DNA of 5,900 nucleotides from Planctomycetaceae bacterium (GCA_020426085.1 JAGQQP010000288.1:1-5900), one strand, 5' to 3'; shown: positions 1 through 4,739, counted from the stretch's first letter. Program-made: numbers and translations. The notes: generated from the letters alone by a model not told the origin.

Positions 1-614
1 ATCGCCTTATGCAGCATCGGTCCGCGCCAGATCACCGCCTGGTCCGGTTCGACAAAGAATGCCATCGACATTACTTTGAGCCCCCTGGCTTCAACGGGAA
101 TAATCCGGGTGACGGCCTGCCCCTCTTTATTATGAAACTCTTGAGCAACCGGTTTTTCTCTGGTTCCCACCAGATGCGGAATGCTCGGACCATACACGTC
201 AGCATCCACCAGTCCGACCCGAGCCCCAAACTGTTGTAAAGCATAAGCCAGGCTTGCCGCGACTGTACTCTTGCCAACACCACCTTTGCCGGCACCAACT
301 GCAATGATATTTTTTACGTTGAGCCCGATTCGCCCACCAGACTGCTTGCCGCGGATGTTAATACTATAATTGATGCTGACATCCTGACATTCAGGAAAAA
401 CCTGCTGGATTGTCGCTTGTATTAACTCCGACAGTTCAGATTCCTTCGGATACGAAGGTACCGGCAATTCAATTTCAACCGAAACCCGGGAGGAATCATC
501 TGCAGTAGCTGATTTTAAAAAACCGGAAGCAGACAGAGGTTTTTCGAATACGGGATCAATAATGGAAGAGAGACAACTCTTGAGATTCGCTTCGTTCAGT
601 TCAGCATTCGCCAT
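1..614 (-). CDS. mrp: Mrp/NBP35-family iron-sulfur cluster carrier P-loop ATPase, N-terminal part (cut by window edge)
   Basis: Mrp/ApbC/NBP35 proteins are cytosolic P-loop NTPases that bind an Fe-S cluster and pass it to target apoproteins. Reading from the ATG at 614, 204 codons lie in the window and the rest runs off the left edge. Residues about 10-90 occupy the place of the MIP18 (DUF59) domain that often precedes the ATPase. A deviant Walker A, GKGGVGKST (residues 109-117), follows, then LVDADVYGPSIPHL (135-148) and the conserved WRGPM (196-200), all typical of Mrp. The cluster-binding CxxC expected further on would be outside the window. In the MIP18-like part the usual Cys-Pro motif is absent: the matching stretch reads LPVPSYPKES (50-59). 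No good ribosome site decides the start: AAGGA at 630-634 is about 15 bases away, but no other in-frame ATG, GTG or TTG lies close upstream. It follows the receiver-like gene on the same strand after 132 bp. Family assignment is very secure; function in this organism is inferred. Confidence 0.93.
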   Translation of the reverse strand, partial: MANAELNEANLKSCLSSIIDPVFEKPLSASGFLKSATADDSSRVSVEIELPVPSYPKESELSELIQATIQQVFPECQDVSINYSINIRGKQSGGRIGLNVKNIIAVGAGKGGVGKSTVAASLAYALQQFGARVGLVDADVYGPSIPHLVGTREKPVAQEFHNKEGQAVTRIIPVEARGLKVMSMAFFVEPDQAVIWRGPMLHKA

Positions 615-746
615 CAGCTTTTTCTGCTTTCCTTGTAATATATCAGTATCTGTTGGATAGGTGGTCGGAACGTGACAGGTGCTGTTCTGAGAAACTGATC
701 CTGCTGACTGAAACACAACCGGGCTCGTATTTGATTATGAACTGGA

Positions 747-1154
747 TCACTGATCAATCTGCAAGGGAAATTCCTGCTCCGGCTTCTGCAGATTGAAATG
801 CCGGCGGCAGATCTTCGCAATTCGCTCTGGTTCCAGACTTCCCAGCTGTAAATGAAAGACTCCCAGTTCCCGTAAGGCCCATTCCAGATTCAGCTTTGGA
901 TCTTCTGAGAAAATAATCACCGGAAAGGAACCACGAGATCCCATGAACCTTTGTAAAAACTGAAGACAGACCTGCTTACCTACACTTAAATCAAGTATGA
1001 CCAGAAATTCTTCTGAATTCTCTCTCAGAACATGTTGAAATAAATTGAGTTCGGCAGAAAACCCACGAATCTGCCAGTCGACTTCACCTTCAAACTGCCA
1101 TTGAAGCTCAGATACAATATGTGCCCGCTCCTCTAGAACAAACACCTTTCTCAT
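747..1154 (-). CDS. Stand-alone receiver-like (pseudo-receiver) protein, 135 aa
   Basis: The length and alternating hydrophobic strands fit a single CheY-like receiver domain with no output domain. Strand-like segments are KVFVLEE (3-9), FLVILDL (50-56), FPVIIFSED (77-85) and VFHLQLG (99-105). Asp55 sits at the end of the third strand, where the phosphoacceptor lies in true receivers. Glu8-Glu9 could replace the acidic pair that holds Mg2+, and Ser83 matches the Ser/Thr switch residue. The almost invariant Lys-Pro after the fifth strand is missing: the segment reads LQLGSLEP (102-109). Loss of that lysine is typical of atypical receivers that may work without phosphorylation. No histidine kinase is nearby. 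The start is supported by GGGAG (1159-1163) five bases before the ATG. The mrp gene lies 132 bp downstream on the same strand, so cotranscription is possible but unproven. That it is a real gene is likely; the receiver assignment rests on pattern only. Confidence 0.75.
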   Translation of the reverse strand: MRKVFVLEERAHIVSELQWQFEGEVDWQIRGFSAELNLFQHVLRENSEEFLVILDLSVGKQVCLQFLQRFMGSRGSFPVIIFSEDPKLNLEWALRELGVFHLQLGSLEPERIAKICRRHFNLQKPEQEFPLQIDQ

Positions 1155-1158
1155 ATAG

Positions 1159-1163
1159 CTCCC
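1159..1163 (-). promoter_or_regulatory. Shine-Dalgarno of the receiver-like gene
   Basis: GGGAG on the minus strand ends four to five bases before the ATG at 1154. It fixes that codon as the start. Confidence 0.6.
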
Positions 1164-1207
1164 ATCAGATTGAACATAGGGTCAGATCAACTGTCGCAGC
1201 TGATCGC

Positions 1208-1226
1208 AGACTGCCAGTCTATAACA
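1208..1226 (-). promoter_or_regulatory. Possible extended -10 with overlapping palindromic operator, receiver-like gene
   Basis: On the minus strand TGTTATAGA (1218-1226) resembles an extended -10 (TGnTATAAT), with no recognisable -35 at the right distance. Overlapping it is a perfect inverted repeat, AGACTG-C-CAGTCT (1208-1220). A promoter here would give a leader of roughly 55 bases before the gene starting at 1154. A repressor bound to the palindrome would cover the -10 and start point. Both elements are short, so chance occurrence is quite possible. Confidence 0.3.
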
Positions 1227-1268
1227 CAATCGTATACACCCCCGCCTTGATTACAACTCATATAAAGC

Positions 1269-1297
1269 CTTCGGATTCGTCGGCTGAAGTTTTTTTT
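1269..1297 (+). terminator. Terminator-like hairpin with T8 tail, no gene upstream
   Basis: CTTCGG (1269-1274) pairs with CTGAAG (1284-1289), six pairs including one G-U, around a nine-base loop. It is followed at once by eight T residues (1290-1297). This is the layout of a rho-independent terminator reading on the plus strand. No plus-strand protein gene precedes it in the window, so it would end a small RNA, act as an attenuator in a long leader, or be fortuitous. The stem is short, hence low confidence. Confidence 0.35.
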
Positions 1298-1550
1298 CCA
1301 GAATCTGGTGTGATGACTCCAAATACTCTCAGATGCAGAAAGACAAAATATACATAAAAACACTTGTCTCAAGGATGATTTATAAATCTGCACCACCAAC
1401 TATCGACAGCACTTAAACCAAGGCCGTCATAATCGATACAAGCGTATTTTCAGGACCCACTTTGGGTGCAGAGGGGACAATTTCGTGTTTCTTCAAGGAC
1501 TACTTCAGGAATCTGGCCGAAAAAATAATCAGGTTTACCTTTTTAATTAC

Positions 1551-1617
1551 GTGAGGTTATGGACTCCCAGGTTGATCAGAAAACCTCATCTGAATCAACC
1601 ATGATTGAGTACCTCAC
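1551..1617 (+). promoter_or_regulatory. Structured leader with mutually exclusive pairings upstream of the Cys-rich gene
   Basis: An inner hairpin pairs GGTTGATCAGA (1570-1580) with TCTGAATCAACC (1589-1600): eleven pairs with one bulged base and an eight-base loop, 1581-1588. An outer stem pairs GTGAGGT (1551-1557) with ACCTCAC (1611-1617). The loop of the inner hairpin carries AACCTCA (1582-1588), which can instead pair with TGAGGTT (1552-1558), forming a pseudoknot or an alternative fold. The TGAGG segment also sits where a ribosome site for the small ORF at 1559 would be. This is the geometry of an RNA switch or translational control element, but no known riboswitch class is recognised. 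Confidence 0.4.
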
Positions 1618-1657
1618 TACCGTCCACGAAGCGAATCCTTGGAGATTGCCTAAATGA
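1559..1657 (+). CDS. Small ORF (32 aa) overlapping the Cys-rich protein gene by ATGA
   Basis: An ATG at 1559 opens a 32-codon frame whose stop (TGA, 1655-1657) shares bases with the start codon of the next gene (ATG, 1654-1656). Such ATGA overlaps usually mean translational coupling. The peptide is hydrophilic, has no cysteine, and ends in HEANPWRLPK. It has no signal peptide or membrane segment. GAGG (1553-1556) lies only two bases from the ATG, closer than normal; a second in-frame ATG at 1601 has no ribosome site. The ribosome site of the downstream gene (GGAG, 1641-1644) lies inside this ORF, so ribosomes translating it would pass through the leader hairpins. It could be a leader peptide, a small functional protein, or a chance frame. 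I do not recognise the sequence. Confidence 0.4.
   Translation: MDSQVDQKTSSESTMIEYLTTVHEANPWRLPK
1641..1644 (+). promoter_or_regulatory. Shine-Dalgarno of the Cys-rich repeat protein gene
   Basis: GGAG lies nine bases before the ATG at 1654, an acceptable spacing, and supports that start. It is embedded in the last codons of the overlapping small ORF. Confidence 0.6.
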
Positions 1658-2163
1658 AATTGTTAAGTTATGTTGCCGCCTTAGCGGTTGTTTGTTGTGC
1701 TGGTGTCAATGCTGAAGCTGCTGGCTTCCTGGGTAAAGGATGCTGTGCTCCTGCCCCTACATGCTGTGCCCCAGCTCCTAAAACCTGCTGTGCTCCAGCT
1801 CCTAAGTGCTGTGCCCCAGCACCAAAGACCTGCTGTGCTCCAGCTCCCAAGACCTGCTGTGCCCCAGCTCCTAAAACTTGCTGTGCCCCAGCTCCTACTT
1901 CTTGCTGCAACACATGTGACACCTGCTGCGGTCACAAGAAGATCTTCAACGGAGGTTTCCTGCGAGGATGTAAAGATCGTTGCGGTAAAATGTTCAACCG
2001 TTGCAAAGACCGTTGCTGCAAAGTAAAGGTTAAATGCTGCAAAGTTAAGAACAGCTGCTGTGCACCAGCTCCAACTTGCTGTGCTCCAGCTCCAAAACCA
2101 ACTTGCTGTGCACCAGCTCCTAAGTCTTGCTGTGCACCATCTCCCAAGTCTTGCTGCAACTAG
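1654..2163 (+). CDS. Secreted Cys/Pro-rich repeat protein (CCAPAP repeats), 169 aa
   Basis: Residues 1-20 form a signal peptide: MKLL, a hydrophobic core, and a VNA site for signal peptidase I after Ala20. The mature part has 36 cysteines in about 149 residues, nearly all as Cys-Cys pairs. It has three blocks. Seven CCAPAP units spaced 7-8 residues apart cover residues 30-83. A basic core at 84-134 holds two CKDRC motifs (106-110 and 117-121) eleven residues apart. Four more units (135-166; the last is CCAPSP) lead to a terminal CCN. Lysine often links the units and acidic residues are few, so the protein is cationic. An exported protein of this kind would be expected to be heavily disulfide-linked or to bind metal. 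Planctomycete envelopes have long been described as protein-rich with much cystine and proline, which this composition matches. A structural envelope role is therefore a reasonable inference. Alternatives are metal sequestration or redox buffering. Hairpins lie in the leader and after the stop. Confidence 0.85.
   Translation: MKLLSYVAALAVVCCAGVNAEAAGFLGKGCCAPAPTCCAPAPKTCCAPAPKCCAPAPKTCCAPAPKTCCAPAPKTCCAPAPTSCCNTCDTCCGHKKIFNGGFLRGCKDRCGKMFNRCKDRCCKVKVKCCKVKNSCCAPAPTCCAPAPKPTCCAPAPKSCCAPSPKSCCN
1741..1902 (+). repeat. Tandem CCAPAP-coding repeats, first array (7 units of 21-24 bp)
   Basis: Seven units begin at 1741, 1762, 1786, 1807, 1831, 1855 and 1879, each coding Cys-Cys-Ala-Pro-Ala-Pro plus one or two linker residues (T, K, KT, TS). 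Units differ mainly at third codon positions (for example TGTGCTCCAGCT and TGTGCCCCAGCT), so the protein repeat is more constant than the DNA. Slippage or recombination could change the unit number. Long antisense frames over this region are by-products of the repeat. Confidence 0.9.
2056..2151 (+). repeat. Tandem CCAPAP-coding repeats, second array (4 units)
   Basis: Four units begin at 2056, 2077, 2104 and 2128, the second with a KPT linker and the last altered to CCAPSP. They are separated from the first array by the basic core and use TGTGCACCA or TGTGCTCCA, a somewhat different codon set. This suggests the two arrays expanded separately or diverged after an old duplication. Confidence 0.85.
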
Positions 2164-2183
2164 TCAGATTTGAGGGTTTCTGT

Positions 2184-2203
2184 AATCCCGGCACTACGGG
2201 ATT
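2184..2203 (+). terminator. Hairpin 20 bp after the Cys-rich gene
   Basis: AATCCCG (2184-2190) pairs perfectly with CGGGATT (2197-2203) around a six-base loop. No T run follows, so it is either a non-canonical terminator or an mRNA 3'-end stabiliser. Confidence 0.4.
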
Positions 2204-2248
2204 GGCCTATCAGGTCCGAAGGGCAGCTTCAACTATCGTGAACGTCAA

Positions 2249-2274
2249 GTCCGAGGGAAATTATTCCCTCGGAC
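2249..2274 (+). terminator. Strong 11-bp hairpin downstream of the Cys-rich gene
   Basis: GTCCGAGGGAA (2249-2259) pairs perfectly with TTCCCTCGGAC (2264-2274) around a tetraloop. The flanks AAGTCCG (2247-2253) and CGGACTT (2274-2280) can also pair, giving an alternative register. It has no T tract. Position and strength suggest the 3' end of the Cys-rich transcript. Confidence 0.5.
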
Positions 2275-2280
2275 GGACTT

Positions 2281-2541
2281 CACAAGAAAATGTGTGTTGA
2301 AGCTGAGTTTTGAAGTTCAGAAATCTAAACTATCTGATCATTTGAGCTGACAATTGAGAATATTTAAAAATGGTGTCTCTCTTTTTGAGAAACATCATTT
2401 TTTTATTAATAGACCTTTCTGCCGGTTCACATCAAATCCGGCTCCTTTGCATTTACGGCTCAACTCTCTAAACTTGATTCCTATCTGTTTGGATCATGAT
2501 CCATTTCTCAATCGACTCTTCTGCCAGCCATCTGTATCACA
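2281..2541. other. Pyrimidine-rich spacer before the 111-aa hypothetical
   Basis: Beyond the hairpins I see no convincing gene. A frame from TTG 2354 to TGA 2545 overlaps the next start by ATGA, but its translation is irregular (many Leu, Phe, Pro, His, Ser from pyrimidine-rich DNA) and no ribosome site precedes it. The plus strand is rich in C and T from about 2400 to 2530. No two-box promoter is clear: TTGATT (2474-2479) has no matching -10 at 17 bp. Confidence 0.4.
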
Positions 2542-2877
2542 ATGAAAATTGAAGACCTGCTGAAACGCTTCCAATGGGAGCAGATTCCAGATACCAACGG
2601 GCGATTTACTTTGAATAAATCTGAGCCTTCCCGGTCGGTCCAGGAACTGGTGAATTCGGAAGAGATTGAGATTAAACAGTACCCGTCAGCACATCAGCAG
2701 GAACTGATCTTTGTCGTGGAACTCGAAGATGGTGGGCTGGTCTCCTACCAGAGAAAAGATGGTTCATTCATTCATACTTTGAACTCGCTTAACATGTTCA
2801 AACGTAAGCAATGGGAACTCGGGATCATTTCCTACAGTCCACGTGGGGTTCCCGACGACACCAGTCACGACTCCTGA
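2542..2877 (+). CDS. Hypothetical protein, 111 aa
   Basis: I do not recognise a family. The protein has no signal peptide, membrane segment or cysteine and is probably cytosolic. It begins with an amphipathic stretch, MKIEDLLKRFQWEQIP. A probable strand (ELIFVVELEDGGLVSYQR, 54-71) follows, then a basic segment with FKRKQW (87-92), and a charged tail. The mix fits a small alpha/beta fold. No Shine-Dalgarno precedes the ATG, and an in-frame TGA at 2497-2499 with no other start codon in between leaves this as the only start, so the message may be leaderless or depend on another mode of initiation. A rho-independent terminator lies 40 bp after the stop, which argues for a single-gene transcript. 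Normal amino-acid composition supports a real gene. Confidence 0.68.
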   Translation: MKIEDLLKRFQWEQIPDTNGRFTLNKSEPSRSVQELVNSEEIEIKQYPSAHQQELIFVVELEDGGLVSYQRKDGSFIHTLNSLNMFKRKQWELGIISYSPRGVPDDTSHDS

Positions 2878-2917
2878 TTTTTACAGGATTCACCTCATTT
2901 CAAATACAAACACCATG

Positions 2918-2958
2918 GGATCTGGTCGAATCGATTTCAGAAAAGAGATCCTTTTTTT
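2918..2958 (+). terminator. Rho-independent terminator after the 111-aa hypothetical
   Basis: GGATCT (2918-2923) pairs with AGATCC (2946-2951), followed directly by seven T residues (2952-2958). The 22-base loop is long but contains a possible inner CTG/CAG pairing. It separates the 111-aa gene from the DUF427 gene. Confidence 0.55.
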
Positions 2959-3066
2959 CAAAAATTTGATGTTTTTCAGATAAAACTTGTCTAGGATATC
3001 TGTGGGCAACCTCATTCCGATCCATTCTCATATCGTTGATAAGTTCATTTCAAAGTACTTAGCGAT

Positions 3067-3072
3067 GAGGAG
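3067..3072 (+). promoter_or_regulatory. Shine-Dalgarno that fixes a GTG start
   Basis: GAGGAG lies six bases before the GTG at 3079. This strong site decides in favour of GTG as the start of the DUF427 gene. Confidence 0.75.
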
Positions 3073-3078
3073 TGCGGT

Positions 3079-3369
3079 GTGCCTAAAGCAATCTGGAATG
3101 AGGCGATACTGGTAGATTCTGAAGACACTGTCATTGTTGACGGTGATGTGTACTTTCCACTCGAATCCGTCAACAGTAACTTTCTTAAGAAAAGCTCTTC
3201 GACTTCTACCAGTCCCCAGAAAGGCAAAGCATTCTTCTACGATGTGGTGGTAGATGACAAAGTCAATCGTGATGCCGCCTGGTATTATCTCGATCCACAA
3301 AAAGAGTATAAAGAACTCAAAAATCGAATCGCGTTCTGGAAGGGCGTAGAACTACACAGAGATTCCTGA
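3079..3369 (+). CDS. DUF427 (PF04248) domain protein, 96 aa, GTG start
   Basis: The whole protein is one DUF427 domain, a small mostly-beta fold of unsettled function. Landmarks are Ala-Ile-Trp near the start (W6), then DTVIVDGDVYFPLESV (16-31), the segment STSPQKGKAFFY (43-54), DAAWYYLDP (65-73) and IAFWKGVEL (84-92). All are in the family order, and the length is usual for a single-domain member. In many relatives the central motif carries a cysteine before the proline (CPxKG); here it is Ser45-Pro46. No signal peptide or membrane segment is present. It follows the previous gene after a terminator, so it probably has its own promoter, though none is clear. Its stop lies 18 bp from the stop of the convergent YkgJ-family gene, with no obvious terminator between them. 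The domain call is firm; the biochemical role is unknown. Confidence 0.85.
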   Translation: MPKAIWNEAILVDSEDTVIVDGDVYFPLESVNSNFLKKSSSTSTSPQKGKAFFYDVVVDDKVNRDAAWYYLDPQKEYKELKNRIAFWKGVELHRDS

Positions 3370-3387
3370 CTGGACAGTCTGAATTAT

Positions 3388-4662
3388 TTATAAACTATAC
3401 CAGCTGATCAGTTTTTTGATATCTTGAGAACGAGACAGGGTTTTAACCCTGCTCCGAAAATGAGGCAGCCCAAATACGGGAGAGTAACCGTGATGATGAT
3501 CGGCAATAGCCATCGCTTCATTCACATCTTCCGGTTTCAAGTTCGTTCTACCTTCCCCTGCTGCAATCCACCGTGCAATCCAGATAATCGCGGGAAACAT
3601 TAATGCCAGATGATAAAAACCCTCCGCGAAGGGAATATCATAGTAGGCAGCCCCCAGGAAATGCAGACCTTCGATTTTCACACGATAATAGCGTAAAAAC
3701 AATTTCTCGCTTTCTGCTGGTACACCGCCAAAAGACTGTTCCACCTGTGAGAAGGGCACCGGAGAAAACCGTTCCTGCAGACAGGGGATCTGACCTGCCC
3801 CCAATGTGAACTTGAGCGCAGACTGCAGTAATGCAAGTCGTCGTCCCAGACCTCGAGAAGATTCTGCAAACGTGTCTTTACGGGCATATTGAGCCACCAG
3901 AAGTCGAAACTGAATCCCCCCCAGTCGACTGGGTTTCACCGGATCCAGCTCCAGATCGTCAGGCAGTTCCTGCAGAATCGCCTGAAAAATCAATTCCAGA
4001 AACTCTTCCAGTCGCTCCCCCCGAATCGTTTCGAATCGAGAATGTTCGATCAGTTCCACAAAGCCGATCGCGCGCAGCAGACAAATCTGAAACGGCGTCT
4101 CTTTTGATTCAAAAAACTGATTTAATTTTGCCACAACTTGCAGGGTATCAGGCCAGCTCACTGATTCCCGGGAAGTCAGCCGCGGTGCAGGAGGAGTTTT
4201 GCGACGTTTGGGAAGTACCTGATTCACAATCTTTCGGATCGCAGGCTCCTGCCGATCAACCCGTTCACCCAGATTCGAAACAACCGAAGGGCAACTGAAT
4301 CGCAGACTGACAGCCACATCATTTCCAGCCGGATGAAACGCATAAGGATAAACCTGACAGGCCAGAGGCTTGGCGGGTTCTCCAAACTTCGCATGGATGC
4401 GACACAGCCCCTCTTCATTCAAAAAAATACAGGAACCATCCGCCTGGTGCGCCAGTCGATATCTCTTGCTGGTCGGAGACAGCCCCATCTTTTCAATCAC
4501 AGGCTTTCCCGCAGGTATCGATTCGTCCTGGTCCCAGCGCTGCTTTTCAATGCGTTCTTTTTCTTCAACCGTGATCTCAATCTCATGCTGTTTGCAGCAA
4601 CCACCACAATTATGGCAATTCCAGTTCTGGATCACAGGCAGCTTCAAGTGGGGCGACGACAT
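3388..4662 (-). CDS. YkgJ-family cysteine-cluster protein with long C-terminal extension, 424 aa
   Basis: YkgJ-type proteins (PF03692) carry a conserved cysteine cluster thought to bind zinc or an Fe-S centre; their cellular role is poorly known. Here the N-terminal domain has NCHNCGGCC (C16, C19, C22, C23), then C78 in GSCIFL, C87 in GLCRIH, C102 in LACQVYPY and C124 in FSCPSV. These are eight cysteines in the family's order. Residues about 165-424 are an extra, mainly helical region with only C194 and C294. It includes a hydrophobic segment (LALMFPAIIWIARWIA, 352-367) and a histidine run in ADHHHGYSP (387-395). Ordinary YkgJ proteins are much shorter, so about 260 residues are an added domain that I do not recognise. 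The start is supported by AAAGAG five bases upstream and by the metal motif beginning at residue 16. An ATG at 4666 is out of frame. A promoter-like pair lies about 50 bp upstream. The downstream neighbour is convergent, so the gene is probably monocistronic. Confidence 0.88.
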   Translation of the reverse strand: MSSPHLKLPVIQNWNCHNCGGCCKQHEIEITVEEKERIEKQRWDQDESIPAGKPVIEKMGLSPTSKRYRLAHQADGSCIFLNEEGLCRIHAKFGEPAKPLACQVYPYAFHPAGNDVAVSLRFSCPSVVSNLGERVDRQEPAIRKIVNQVLPKRRKTPPAPRLTSRESVSWPDTLQVVAKLNQFFESKETPFQICLLRAIGFVELIEHSRFETIRGERLEEFLELIFQAILQELPDDLELDPVKPSRLGGIQFRLLVAQYARKDTFAESSRGLGRRLALLQSALKFTLGAGQIPCLQERFSPVPFSQVEQSFGGVPAESEKLFLRYYRVKIEGLHFLGAAYYDIPFAEGFYHLALMFPAIIWIARWIAAGEGRTNLKPEDVNEAMAIADHHHGYSPVFGLPHFRSRVKTLSRSQDIKKLISWYSL

Positions 4663-4710
4663 ACATACTCTTTAATCAGTGGCGGAATCTGTTCAAATAC
4701 ACTGTGGTTT

Positions 4711-4739
4711 ATTGTAAAGATTACAAAAACCAAACGCAA
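4711..4739 (-). promoter_or_regulatory. Probable promoter of the YkgJ-family gene with palindrome over the -10
   Basis: On the minus strand a weak -35, TTGCGT (4734-4739), is separated by 17 bp from a good -10, TACAAT (4711-4716). This would start transcription about 40 bases before the ATG at 4662. A perfect inverted repeat, TTGTAA-AGA-TTACAA (4712-4726), covers the -10 and part of the spacer, where a repressor would block RNA polymerase. No regulator family can be named from this alone. Confidence 0.45.

Larger units (their letters stand above)
1155..1558. other. Intergenic spacer between divergent genes, about 400 bp
   Basis: I find no convincing protein gene here; the open frames on both strands are short, lack ribosome sites and have irregular composition. 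The stretch holds the palindrome and possible -10 near 1208-1226, a hairpin plus T8 run at 1269-1297, and the start of the structured leader of the Cys-rich gene. No sigma70 promoter with two good boxes is visible for the plus-strand unit. The best pair, TCGACA (1403-1408) and CATAAT (1428-1433), has a 19-bp spacer and a weak -35. Confidence 0.5.

Noticed and set aside
1187..1399. 70-aa minus-strand frame in the divergent spacer
   Set aside because: It has irregular composition and no ribosome site, and overlaps the palindrome and terminator-like elements.
1403..1433. TCGACA and CATAAT as a promoter for the Cys-rich unit
   Set aside because: The 19-bp spacer and poor -35 make it no better than chance in an A/T-rich spacer.
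1668..1935. Two long minus-strand frames over the Cys-rich gene
   Set aside because: They are antisense readings of the 21-24 bp repeats, giving monotonous Gly-Ala-Gln or Trp-Ser-Thr strings, with no start signal.
1688..2026. Plus-strand 112-aa frame inside the Cys-rich gene
   Set aside because: It is a shifted reading of the same repeats; the other frame has the signal peptide and the good ribosome site.
2354..2545. TTG-started 63-codon frame overlapping the 111-aa gene by ATGA
   Set aside because: There is no ribosome site, and the composition reflects pyrimidine-rich DNA. The ATGA overlap alone is weak evidence.
3831..4298. 155-aa plus-strand frame opposite the YkgJ-family gene
   Set aside because: It is antisense to a well-supported coding region and has no family features.
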